Shown here: positions 9,050 to 16,296 of the stretch, piece after piece
Layout: each line of letters begins with the position of its first letter
Numbering within the stretch: position 1 is the first letter of the stretch
Origin: Lutibacter sp.
GTDB taxonomy: Bacteria; Bacteroidota; Bacteroidia; Flavobacteriales; Flavobacteriaceae
NCBI GenBank assembly: GCA_030599055.1
Contig: JAUVOS010000022.1
Location: 1 to 17,202 of the forward strand
Reading direction: 5' to 3'
Length of the DNA stretch: 17,202 nucleotides
Notes under the pieces: model-generated
What the model was told of the DNA's origin: nothing
Databases searched by the model: none
What the model saw: only the letters and a program-made list of their open reading frames with translations
Made by a program: the position numbers and the translations under genes

Positions 9050-9147
9050 GATTATAATTTTATAGTTTCGTAAAGCCTAAAGCATTTAGCATAAAGAGCA
9101 CAGCCCAAAGCATTCAATACTGTATCTAAATCCAAAACTACAAAAAA

Positions 9148-10845
9148 TCAAAGACTTCCTTTTTTAATGGCATTTACAAGGTTTTCTGGTGTATATTTTC
9201 CAATGTCAAATACTTGTGCTTGTGAAATTTTCCAATGATTGGTTACACGTTCTAACAAAGGTTTTCGTACTACCCATATCATGGTGGTATTGTTGTTTAA
9301 AAGTTGCTCAATGGCTGGTGCCCAACCTTTATCTTGTATTTCTAAAGGACCGATTTCATCAATAATGACTAAATCTGCAGTAGTATTTTTTAGTGAGCTA
9401 TTTACTTCTTGAAAGATATTGTCGTTAAAAAAGAAAGGACCGTATTGTGTGTAATTAAATGTGGGAATCGTAGTAGAAAGAGGATATGATTTTCCAGTTT
9501 TTAAACGAATTAAATCAAAACCTATTCGCTCACCATCTTTATCAATTCCTTCAGCTATAATGCCATCGAAAGAGATATTTTCTTTTTTTAATAGTGCAAT
9601 TACTTCTTTTAAAAATGTGGTTTTTCCTTCACGCTGTTTTCCTGAAATAATTATGATTTTTTGGTCTTTACTAGATTCATTTTGAAAAGATTGCAGTAAA
9701 TGATCAGAAAAATTAATAAGATGTGCAATTTGTTTGACAGGAGATTTTAGTAAAATTTTCGGTTTGATTATTTGATCTAATAAAGAGGGTAAAGCGCCAA
9801 ATGCCAATCCTAAAGAAATATAGAGTTGGGAAAATCCTTTTTTGTATAAGACCGCTTTAATAACTGGGTTTCTCAGTTCAAAACTGATGGCTGTAAAAGC
9901 AGTAATCAGTAAAATTGCTCTAAAACTCATGGTTAAACCCGCTAATAATCCTTTTGTGTTAAAAAATTCTTTGGAACTAAAACCATTAAAAAAGAGTGTT
10001 GCAAATAGAATTATCACCAATAGTTGAATCCAAAATTTTGGTTTTGCAAGGCGTTTAAAGCTATTGGGATAGTTGTATTTTACCGCAATTACATAAATTA
10101 TTACTGCTAATATAGAAAGATAATAAGGCGCGTAACTTAGGGTAAACAATCCTCCAATTATTATTAGAAAATGAATAAAAAGAAGCCAAGTAGCTTGTTT
10201 TCTATTAGGATTGGAAACGAATAAATTGGTTTTATCCGCAAAGTCTATTGTAAGTTTTTCATTTGCTTGTAAAAGTGCTTTTTTTCCAGCAAAGCTGCCA
10301 AGATAAACAGCGATAAATGCAACCACTCCATATATTGTCAAAAGAAGTACCAACAACGTACTTAATTTAAGTGATGGAAAGTGTAATTGTTTTAAAGCAT
10401 AATGATACATGTTTTTTACTACGACAACAATATCAAATCCATAAAAAATAAGAATAGAGACTACTTTTTGAAGTAAATTACTAGACAGTGTTGCAAATGC
10501 TCCGATAAAATATCCCAATTTATTTTTTCCAAAAGCCCGAATAGAACCTTCTAAGAGAAGTCCTTCTAAAAAAATCCCTACCATCGGCCCAATAATGATG
10601 GCGCTTGGAGAAAGGGAACGCATGAGGGCAGCGATAATAGCGGCGCGTAATATAAGCCCTTTATCATTCCATTTATGATGAAATGCAATCAATAAACTCA
10701 AACTAAAAAAACCGAGAGTTGTCCCCGCAAAAGGCATGTGAATATTGTGTAAAAAACTACCGATAACAATCTCAAGACTAGCCCAAAGGCTACCAATAAC
10801 AGCGGCTTTTAACCATATTTGTCTTTGTGTTGATTTTGCTAGCAA
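9148..10845 (-). CDS. Fusion: S-component-like and EcfT/CbiQ-like membrane domains with a THEP1-type NTPase
   Basis: A 565-residue protein with three apparent parts. Residues 10-185 are a multi-helix membrane domain with features seen in ECF-transporter substrate-binding components, including a GPMVGIFLEGLLLEG helix (86-100). Residues about 215-370 form a second membrane domain resembling the ECF T-component (EcfT/CbiQ), with GLLAGLTMSFRAILLITAF and then LGLAFGALPSLLDQI. Residues 396-560 are a soluble P-loop domain of the THEP1/NTPase_1 type: Walker A GKQREGKT (402-409) and Walker B DLVIIDEIGPLE (491-502). The ABC signature motif LSGGQ is absent, so it is not an ordinary ECF ATPase. The NTPase call is firm; the S-like and T-like calls are by eye. 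The start is TTG at 10843-10845, as no upstream in-frame ATG is visible and the first internal one (Met37) would remove a helix. The gap 10846-10937 separates it from the DUF59 gene on the same strand. Substrate unknown; a cofactor or metal is a guess. Confidence 0.7.
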   Translation of the reverse strand: MLAKSTQRQIWLKAAVIGSLWASLEIVIGSFLHNIHMPFAGTTLGFFSLSLLIAFHHKWNDKGLILRAAIIAALMRSLSPSAIIIGPMVGIFLEGLLLEGSIRAFGKNKLGYFIGAFATLSSNLLQKVVSILIFYGFDIVVVVKNMYHYALKQLHFPSLKLSTLLVLLLTIYGVVAFIAVYLGSFAGKKALLQANEKLTIDFADKTNLFVSNPNRKQATWLLFIHFLIIIGGLFTLSYAPYYLSILAVIIYVIAVKYNYPNSFKRLAKPKFWIQLLVIILFATLFFNGFSSKEFFNTKGLLAGLTMSFRAILLITAFTAISFELRNPVIKAVLYKKGFSQLYISLGLAFGALPSLLDQIIKPKILLKSPVKQIAHLINFSDHLLQSFQNESSKDQKIIIISGKQREGKTTFLKEVIALLKKENISFDGIIAEGIDKDGERIGFDLIRLKTGKSYPLSTTIPTFNYTQYGPFFFNDNIFQEVNSSLKNTTADLVIIDEIGPLEIQDKGWAPAIEQLLNNNTTMIWVVRKPLLERVTNHWKISQAQVFDIGKYTPENLVNAIKKGSL

Positions 10846-10937
10846 AAGTTTATTCTTTCTGAAAAATATTAAAACAGTTCGTAACTCAAAGCACAGAGCT
10901 CAAATCTTAAATCTCAAATATCAAATTCTTTTTATTA

Positions 10938-11285
10938 TTACATTCCCAACATTACTTTACCGGCTTCTGTGATCATTCCAGCATGCCAACGAGGTTCAAA
11001 AACTAGTTTTACATCGACTTTAAAATCAGGATATTTTCGTTTGATGCTCTCCTTTACACTTGCAACAATGGCATCACTTAAAGGACAAGCCGGAGTTGAT
11101 AGGGTCATTTCTATGGCTACTGTGTTTTTTCCGTCGTAGTCCACTTCATAAATTAAACCCAAATTGACGATGTCAATTTCAATTTCAGGATCCATCACAT
11201 GAGATAGAATATTCTCAATAATATCAATTTCTATCTCTACTATTTCTTCTTTTGATTTTATAGTTTCTTTGTTTGTAGAATTCAT
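10938..11285 (-). CDS. DUF59/MIP18-family metal-sulfur cluster assembly factor
   Basis: A 115-residue cytosolic protein. After a charged N-terminus, residues 19-100 form one MIP18/DUF59 domain: DPEIEIDIVNLGLIYEVDY (32-50) and the TLSTPACPLSD motif (61-71) with the conserved Cys67, ending in FEPRWHAGMITEAGKVMLGM (96-115). This domain occurs in SufT, PaaD and CIA2/MIP18, which help mature Fe-S proteins. A single-domain form with this C-terminus is typical of Bacteroidota and is usually annotated as a metal-sulfur cluster assembly factor. It is not beside suf genes here but lies between an oxidase-like membrane protein and an NTPase fusion, suggesting a dedicated client. It has its own likely promoter at 11345-11352. 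Confidence 0.9.
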   Translation of the reverse strand: MNSTNKETIKSKEEIVEIEIDIIENILSHVMDPEIEIDIVNLGLIYEVDYDGKNTVAIEMTLSTPACPLSDAIVASVKESIKRKYPDFKVDVKLVFEPRWHAGMITEAGKVMLGM

Positions 11286-11344
11286 CTTGTTTGATTTATT
11301 TTTTAAATTTCTCTTATCATGAGTTTATTTAAACACTAGGAGCA

Positions 11345-11352
11345 CAAAAATA
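11345..11352 (-). promoter_or_regulatory. Putative -7 box before the DUF59 gene
   Basis: On the minus strand this reads TATTTTTG, matching TAnnTTTG at all fixed positions, 60 bases before the start codon at 11285. No clear -33 TTTG is seen. If real, the DUF59 gene can be transcribed separately from the oxidase-like gene upstream. Confidence 0.4.
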
Positions 11353-11380
11353 TTACAAAGCGCGCCAGTTTTTTTTGAAG

Positions 11381-12667
11381 CTAATCTAAATCCTCAATTT
11401 TTGTTTTATGCCACACCATTTTCAGGATATTAGCTAGATTTAGCAATGCTACAAAAATTAATACTGAAGTTCCTATTTGCAAAATTACGGCTTGTTTTAG
11501 AATAACACCAATTATAATAAAGCTAATTGCGAATAAGTAACTATAGAATTGAACATCGGCTAATTTTTCAGAATACAATTGCCTGGGAAGTGGCGTTTTA
11601 TATTTTCCCACATAGTTTTGATAGCGGTCTAACCAAATAATAAAGGGTAAAGTTTTGTAGGTTTGACCAAAAATTAACATGCTAATCACGCCAAAAATCA
11701 TACTGATACCATAAATGGTCGTAACACGTAGAATAAAAGCAGTGGAGTTCCCTGAAATAAGTAAAAATAATGCAAGTAAGATTGGAATAATTAAAAAACT
11801 AATAGAAATTACGGTGTATTTTAAACCCACATCCAATTTACGACGTAAGCGTGTTGAGTAGGTCTCATATACAAAGGAAAGGAAAAATACAACTCCTATT
11901 GCAATGCCAATCCACGCCAGTATGCTAACGTATTTACTTTGAAAAAGAAACCAATTCGTCATGGCTAGTAACAGACTGATATTGATAAAATAATAACTGT
12001 AATCTAGTTTTTTCGCATTTAGATTATGTGAAATCATAAACATAGGAATTAAGATTGAGGCTGCTCCAATAATCAATAATAAAAACCAACCCACTAAACC
12101 TAAATGTGCATGAATTTTTAGGTAATGTAAATGCGAATCACTTAGAAAATTATATTTAAAATTAAAGGCAACTAAAGTTCCTAATAGTTCTGTGGCGGCT
12201 AACCAATAAATACCTGTATTTATAAATTTAGATTGAATATTGGGTTTTTTAGTTTTTCGATACGTAAGATGCAAGTTAATAATAAATAGCAATAAAGAAA
12301 AGAACATCAATAAAGAAGCATAAAAAAGCAAATTGCTATAAGAGGCAATCCAAAATGAATACGATAAAAAGCCGATGCTAATAAGAAATAACCAAAAAGT
12401 AAGACTGGCTAATTTCTCACTGTATAAAGAGGTTTCATACACCACAGGTATCAGTTGGTATAAAGCTCCAAAAACCATCATACTCGCCCATCCTAAAATG
12501 GCGATATGTGTTATTGCAATTAATTTGTTGTCGAAATAAGCAGTCAATAATTCAGGCGTACTTATTGCTAAAAGTATCGCGACAATAAGAAGTGCTATTC
12601 CACCAACCACAAAATGTGGAACGACAATTTTTGACGAAGGGGCATTGGCTGTTTGTAGTCCGTTCAT
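11381..12667 (-). CDS. 12-helix haem-copper-oxidase-subunit-I-like membrane protein, three internal repeats
   Basis: A 428-residue integral membrane protein with about 12 hydrophobic segments. It contains THIAILGWASMMVFGALYQLIP (53-74) and HAHLGLVGWFLLLIIGAASILIP (186-208), motifs I associate with subunit I of haem-copper oxidases, nitric-oxide reductases and their non-catalytic relatives. Three units align by eye: His54/His188/Ile321, Gly59/Gly193/Gly326, Gly67/Gly201/Gly334 and Pro74/Pro208/Pro341, spaced 133-134 residues. LYSEKLA recurs after units one and three. The second half has no His after 214 except His420, so the usual helix-10 HxH haem ligands are absent and it is unlikely to be a working oxidase or NO reductase. 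It may bind one haem or metal through His54/His186/His188. Its ATG shares one base with the stop of the DUF2249 gene (TAATG), indicating translational coupling. An NnrS-like protein is the main alternative. Confidence 0.65.
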   Translation of the reverse strand: MNGLQTANAPSSKIVVPHFVVGGIALLIVAILLAISTPELLTAYFDNKLIAITHIAILGWASMMVFGALYQLIPVVYETSLYSEKLASLTFWLFLISIGFLSYSFWIASYSNLLFYASLLMFFSLLLFIINLHLTYRKTKKPNIQSKFINTGIYWLAATELLGTLVAFNFKYNFLSDSHLHYLKIHAHLGLVGWFLLLIIGAASILIPMFMISHNLNAKKLDYSYYFINISLLLAMTNWFLFQSKYVSILAWIGIAIGVVFFLSFVYETYSTRLRRKLDVGLKYTVISISFLIIPILLALFLLISGNSTAFILRVTTIYGISMIFGVISMLIFGQTYKTLPFIIWLDRYQNYVGKYKTPLPRQLYSEKLADVQFYSYLFAISFIIIGVILKQAVILQIGTSVLIFVALLNLANILKMVWHKTKIEDLD

Positions 12668-13473
12668 TATTCTTTCTTAAAAATAAGTAATTGGGTTAAT
12701 CCGGGTTCAATATCTTTTTGAATCCAGGTGTAGTTACGCGATTTTAATTCTGGCAATAAAAATTGAGGTACTTTTTTATGATTGACCAACAATACATGAT
12801 TTTTTGGCAAGGTTTCTATTTCTTTTAAAATTGTTACCATGGGTTCCGGCATTTCTAAAAGACGCACATCTATTTCTTTAAAATTACCTCCAAACCCTAC
12901 CATTATTTCCTCAAAACTACCTTCAGATATAGGCATTTGAGCAACTATTTCTTTATGAGAAGTCCCCACTTCTTTGGAGAAATAAGTGTGGTATTCGTTA
13001 TCAGATATTTTTTCTGTCCATGACTTATATCCTTTTTCTTGTAGAATTTGGATTATTGGAACGGGTTCAAAAATATTGATGAGTTTGAGTGTTTCGTCAG
13101 CCTTCATTTCCTTTAAAGCGCCCATAATCTCTGAAAAAGGGTCTGCGCCTGAGTTCATTGTGGAGCGGACGTCTAATTTTACCAGATTAGAGATAGTAGT
13201 CTTAGGTTTGTCGTCTTCAATAGGTGAACTAGTTACTGTTTCATCATCATAAATGACCTCAAATCCTATATTTTCCAAACGTTTTAGAAATTCATTGACA
13301 CTGATGTTCCCAATCTTGGCAGCATCTTTTACCGTTACACGTGGAGCTAATACACGACGTAACACAGGATTATTTAATTTTTTAAAGTGCTTATTTATAC
13401 TCGCAATCGTATCGACAGCATTTCTATTTTCGCGAAGTATTCTGGATATTTTAGTGTTTCTAGTAGCTTTCAT
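12667..13473 (-). CDS. DUF1858 plus two DUF2249-like domains
   Basis: A 268-residue soluble protein. Residues 1-75 resemble DUF1858: a helical domain with VLRRVLAPRVTVKDAAKIGNISVNEFLKRL. Residues 97-167 are a DUF2249-like domain beginning KLDVRS and containing LKLINIFEPVPIIQILQEKGY. Residues 199-268 are a second one beginning KEIDVRLLEMPEPM, with HVLLVNHKKVPQFLLPELKSR and ending LLIFKK. DUF2249 proteins are often found near nitric-oxide and nitrate-respiration genes and near the di-iron NO-damage repair protein RIC/ScdA; their biochemical role is not established. This gene is first in the minus-strand group, directly downstream of a palindromic operator-like site, and overlaps the next gene by one base. 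Start ATG at 13471-13473. Confidence 0.75.
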   Translation of the reverse strand: MKATRNTKISRILRENRNAVDTIASINKHFKKLNNPVLRRVLAPRVTVKDAAKIGNISVNEFLKRLENIGFEVIYDDETVTSSPIEDDKPKTTISNLVKLDVRSTMNSGADPFSEIMGALKEMKADETLKLINIFEPVPIIQILQEKGYKSWTEKISDNEYHTYFSKEVGTSHKEIVAQMPISEGSFEEIMVGFGGNFKEIDVRLLEMPEPMVTILKEIETLPKNHVLLVNHKKVPQFLLPELKSRNYTWIQKDIEPGLTQLLIFKKE

Positions 13474-13483
13474 CTAGTTGTTT

Positions 13484-13519
13484 TTCTAAATTAGGTGCAA
13501 ATTTAGAACAATTCTAAAT
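13484..13519. promoter_or_regulatory. Operator-like array of three TTCTAAAT half-sites overlapping the promoter
   Basis: ATTTAGAA-CAA-TTCTAAAT (13501-13519) is a perfect palindrome with 8-bp arms and a 3-base spacer. A third copy of the half-site, TTCTAAAT, lies at 13484-13491. The palindrome overlaps the predicted -7 box of the DUF2249 gene, an arrangement expected for a repressor. The regulator is unknown; an Rrf2/NsrR-type or Crp/Fnr-type protein would be a guess. Confidence 0.55.
13498..13505 (-). promoter_or_regulatory. Putative -7 box of the DUF2249-led operon
   Basis: On the minus strand this reads TAAATTTG, a full match to TAnnTTTG, 25 bases before the start codon at 13473. No -33 TTTG is present at the usual distance. 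The T/A bases of the -7 box are part of the 13501-13519 palindrome. Confidence 0.5.
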
Positions 13520-13590
13520 AAGAAAAAAATAAGCATCTCTTTTTTATATTGGTATTTTACAAGACTATCTATAAAAACCAATCTCTTGTT

Positions 13591-13644
13591 AAAAAAGACT
13601 TTTCACGAATTGAAAGAGACCTTTTACTCATTTGGTCTTTTTTT
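13591..13644 (+). promoter_or_regulatory. Terminator-like hairpin in the leader of the VWA gene, possible attenuator
   Basis: GAAAGAGACC (13612-13621) can pair with GGTCTTTTTT (13634-13643) through 10 positions with two G-U wobbles, followed by further T residues: a terminator shape. An earlier segment AAAAAAGAC (13591-13599) is a perfect complement of GTCTTTTTT (13635-13643), so two exclusive pairings of the same 3' arm are possible. It lies 47-100 bases before the chosen start codon. No transcription start has been identified upstream, so this is tentative. Confidence 0.35.
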
Positions 13645-13690
13645 AGAGAATGTTTGCATGTACTTTTACTCTGAATTTAAATCATATCTA

Positions 13691-14842
13691 ATGAAAACCA
13701 CAATCAAAATACTAAATATTATTTCAATAATTGCCCTTTTGGCTTTTACACCAAATCAAGACCCGTTAACGGTAGCAAGAAATCAATCTGTAGATGGACA
13801 GCATCCAAACCAAAGCAATATCAAAGTTGCTTTACTTTTAGACACCAGTAACTCCATGGATGGTTTAATTGATCAAGCCAAAGCGCAGTTATGGGATATT
13901 GTAAACGAACTTTCTTATGCTAAATATGGTGGCGAAAATCCCGATTTACATATTGCTTTATATGAATATGGTAATGATGGGCTCGAAGCATCAGATGGCT
14001 ATATAAGACGTGTCCTCAATTTTAGTAATGACCTTGATTTAATTTCTAAAGAACTATTTTCATTGACCACAAATGGAGGAAGTGAATATTGCGGACGGGT
14101 TATTAAAGCTTCTTTAAATGATTTAAAATGGGGGAAAAAAGATCACGATCTCAATTTAATTTTTATTGCAGGAAATGAAGAGTTTACACAAGGTTCTGTG
14201 TCTTATAAAAACGCTACGGATGATGCCAATGAAAAAAAAGTAACCGTTAACACCATTTTTTGCGGTGATTATCAAAATGGAGTTTCCGGTAAATGGCGCG
14301 ATGCCGCAAAACGCACGGGTGGCGATTATTTTGCCATCGACCACAATAGAAAACACATTCATATTGTTACCCCTTTTGACGATATAATCATTCAGCTAAA
14401 TATCGATTTAAACAAAACGTACATTCATTATGGAAGTCGTGGATACAGTAAAATGCAGATGCAAGCGTCACAAGATTCTAATGCTTATGAAATGAATGAA
14501 GCCGTTGCTGTAAAAAGAGCGGTTAGTAAAAGTTCACGAATTTATAACAATGCTTCATGGGATTTAGTGGATGCCGCAAAAGACAAAAGCTTTAAGTATA
14601 GCAAAATCAATAAAAGCAACCTCCCCAAAGAATTATATGGAAAATCAACAGCTGACATAAAAATATATGTAGAAAAGCAAGCAAAAAAACGTACAGAAAT
14701 TCAACAGGAAATAAATGAATTAAACACAAAACGAAAAAGATATATCGCCGAAAAGCAAAAAGGCAATCAGGAAGATAATCTAGAAAATGCGATGATTAAA
14801 ACAATTAAAAAACAGGCGAAAGCTAAGAATTACCAATGGTAG
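13691..14842 (+). CDS. Exported von Willebrand factor type A domain protein
   Basis: A 383-residue protein counted from ATG 13691. I chose this start over the in-frame TTG at 13586 because MKTTIKILNIISIIALLAF is a standard signal peptide or anchor, while the extra 35 residues would be translated from a hairpin-bearing leader. The VWA domain runs from about 43 to 245. Its metal-binding DxSxS motif is DTSNSMDG (51-58), and Thr127 in TTNGG is a candidate for the second position. The third position, usually TDG, reads IAGNEEF (159-165), so the usual Asp is not there. After the domain, residues 270-383 are basic and mostly helical, with a likely coiled coil at 325-360. VWA domains mediate metal-dependent protein contacts; the partner is unknown. 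No MoxR-type ATPase is adjacent. Confidence 0.8.
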   Translation: MKTTIKILNIISIIALLAFTPNQDPLTVARNQSVDGQHPNQSNIKVALLLDTSNSMDGLIDQAKAQLWDIVNELSYAKYGGENPDLHIALYEYGNDGLEASDGYIRRVLNFSNDLDLISKELFSLTTNGGSEYCGRVIKASLNDLKWGKKDHDLNLIFIAGNEEFTQGSVSYKNATDDANEKKVTVNTIFCGDYQNGVSGKWRDAAKRTGGDYFAIDHNRKHIHIVTPFDDIIIQLNIDLNKTYIHYGSRGYSKMQMQASQDSNAYEMNEAVAVKRAVSKSSRIYNNASWDLVDAAKDKSFKYSKINKSNLPKELYGKSTADIKIYVEKQAKKRTEIQQEINELNTKRKRYIAEKQKGNQEDNLENAMIKTIKKQAKAKNYQW

Positions 14843-14850
14843 TTTTCTGT

Positions 14851-14891
14851 TCTCAGTTTTCTGCCTACAATCTGTTTCCTGAAAACTGAAG
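14851..14891. repeat. Hairpin between convergent VWA and antiporter genes
   Basis: CAGTTTTC (14854-14861) and GAAAACTG (14881-14888) are perfect 8-bp complements, extended by T14853-A14889. AGTTTTCTG is also directly repeated at 14841-14849 and 14855-14863. There is no T-tract on either side, so it is a weak terminator candidate; a small intergenic repeat is equally possible. Confidence 0.4.
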
Positions 14892-14902
14892 ACATGAATT
14901 CG

Positions 14903-15850
14903 TTACCCTGCAAACTTCAAATAAAGAAAGATAACATAGCCGCTAAACAAAATAAAACCTTCAACACGCGACAGTTTATTACGTTTAGGGAGTAATGCCA
15001 TGGGTACAAGTATGGCTGCAATGGCTAGCATCCAAATAATATCGTTGTTTAAAAGCTGTGTGTCTAACACCTGTATGGGTTGTATCAAGGCAGTTATTCC
15101 CAAAACAGAACCAATATTAAAGATATTCGAACCGATTAAATTACCCAAAGAAATAGCTTTTTCTTTACGTAAGGCAGCAATCACTGAGGCTGCTAATTCA
15201 GGAATACTAGTGCCGAAAGCCACCATGCTCACTCCGATAATATTTTCGCTAATGCCAAAAACTCGAGCAATATCGATGGCTCCGTTTACCAGCAATTTAG
15301 AACCACCCCAAAGAGCTACACCACCCAAAACAAACCAAAAAAGGAGCTTGTAGTTGCTAATATGTTGTAAGGAATCGTCTATAGTTTCAGGGGCAGATAA
15401 ACGCAATTTACGTGCTCTAAATAGTAATATAAATACGAAGACAACTAATAAAAATAAGAGTATTGCGCCTTCTATTCGTGATAAAATCAGATCATTTTGT
15501 AAGAAAAAATACAGCAAAAAAGAAGCAAGCATCATTTTAGGCCAGTTGATTTTAAAAAATTCCATATTGACAAAAAGCGGAGCAATCATGGCTGTGATCC
15601 CTAAAACTAGAGCAATATTAGCAATATTTGAGCCTACGACATTACTCAAAGCTAAATCGGGATGACCGTCAAGTGCAGCTTGCATACTGACTATAAGTTC
15701 GGGTGCTGAAGTGGCAAAAGAAACCACTGTCATACCAATTACAAGTTTAGATAACTTCAATTTGAATGACAGCCCAACGGATGCGCGAACCAACAGTTCA
15801 CCACCAATTACTAATAGGATTAATCCGATTATTGCATAAAAGATGCTCAT
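14903..15850 (-). CDS. Calcium/sodium antiporter, CaCA family (YrbG-like)
   Basis: A 315-residue inner-membrane exchanger with about 10 helices, a normal size for the bacterial YrbG type. The two inverted alpha repeats that form the ion site are clear. Alpha-1, about 37-86, carries VSFATSAPEL with Glu51 and NVVGSNIANIALVLG (70-84). Alpha-2, about 205-252, carries VAFGTSIPEL with Glu218 and GNLIGSNIFNIGSVLG (236-251). Both acidic residues required for cation binding are present. It likely exchanges Ca2+ for Na+ (or H+) across the inner membrane. The gene converges on the VWA gene and has its own promoter candidate at 15868-15875. Confidence 0.93.
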   Translation of the reverse strand: MSIFYAIIGLILLVIGGELLVRASVGLSFKLKLSKLVIGMTVVSFATSAPELIVSMQAALDGHPDLALSNVVGSNIANIALVLGITAMIAPLFVNMEFFKINWPKMMLASFLLYFFLQNDLILSRIEGAILLFLLVVFVFILLFRARKLRLSAPETIDDSLQHISNYKLLFWFVLGGVALWGGSKLLVNGAIDIARVFGISENIIGVSMVAFGTSIPELAASVIAALRKEKAISLGNLIGSNIFNIGSVLGITALIQPIQVLDTQLLNNDIIWMLAIAAILVPMALLPKRNKLSRVEGFILFSGYVIFLYLKFAG

Positions 15851-15867
15851 GTAGTATTTTTTCTACG

Positions 15868-15875
15868 CAAATATA
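15868..15875 (-). promoter_or_regulatory. Putative -7 box of the antiporter gene
   Basis: On the minus strand this reads TATATTTG, a full match to TAnnTTTG, 18 bases before the start codon at 15850. No clear -33 TTTG is present at the expected distance. Confidence 0.45.
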
Positions 15876-15971
15876 GTTTTTTTAAAAATGGAATATAATA
15901 AATTTTGTACTATTGGATTTACTTTTTTAAGTAGTTTTTTGTATCTTTAGGAAAACTAAAAATTCAAAACT

Positions 15972-16211
15972 GTGGATGATACACATAAAACAATACCTGT
16001 TTTTTCAGGTTCTTTGGTTAAAGTAGAAAAACTAAAGCATGATTTAGAAGCCATTGGAATAGAAGTGATGGTTAAAAATTTCGATGCAACGGCATCTCTT
16101 ACAGGTTTTGCTAATATAACAAGAGCTACAATGCAATTGAGCATTTTAGAGACAGAAATAGAAAATGCAAGACCCGTAGTGGAACGATTTAAAAAGCGTT
16201 TTAATCTGTAG
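15972..16211 (+). CDS. Small DUF2007-type protein
   Basis: A 79-residue soluble protein with a beta-alpha-beta-type fold suggested by its pattern. It begins KTIPVFSGSLVKVEKLKHDLEAIGIEVMVKN and ends LSILETEIENARPVVERFKKRFNL. The FSGS start, the helix leading to a GIEVMVKN strand and the final ENARPVVERF helix match the DUF2007 (putative signal-transducing protein) family, whose function is not established. The start is GTG at 15972; the nearby ATG at 15976 is out of frame and no other in-frame ATG precedes the conserved part. TATCTTTA at 15942-15949 is a near-match to the -7 box. The gene is divergent from the antiporter. Confidence 0.7.
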   Translation: MDDTHKTIPVFSGSLVKVEKLKHDLEAIGIEVMVKNFDATASLTGFANITRATMQLSILETEIENARPVVERFKKRFNL

Positions 16212-16296
16212 GATTTGTGATTCATTAAAAATAACCACATATACTATTCATATAAAACTCTTTTAGTCTTGTAGAAAAATAGTCTTTTTTCTTTTG

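Noticed and set aside
9050..9147. AAAGC-type words as a CRISPR or direct-repeat array
   Set aside because: Units are short, irregularly spaced and diverged, with no spacers or cas genes; treated as low-complexity gap sequence.
11381..12667. Working cytochrome oxidase or NO reductase
   Set aside because: The C-terminal half lacks the HxH haem ligands and there is no second subunit or cytochrome c gene.
13586..13690. TTG start giving the VWA protein 35 extra residues
   Set aside because: The extension would bury the signal peptide and is translated from a hairpin leader; ATG 13691 fits better.
15354..15665. 103-codon plus-strand frame opposite the antiporter gene
   Set aside because: It is antisense to a clearly conserved CaCA protein and its product is basic with no domain; a shadow frame.
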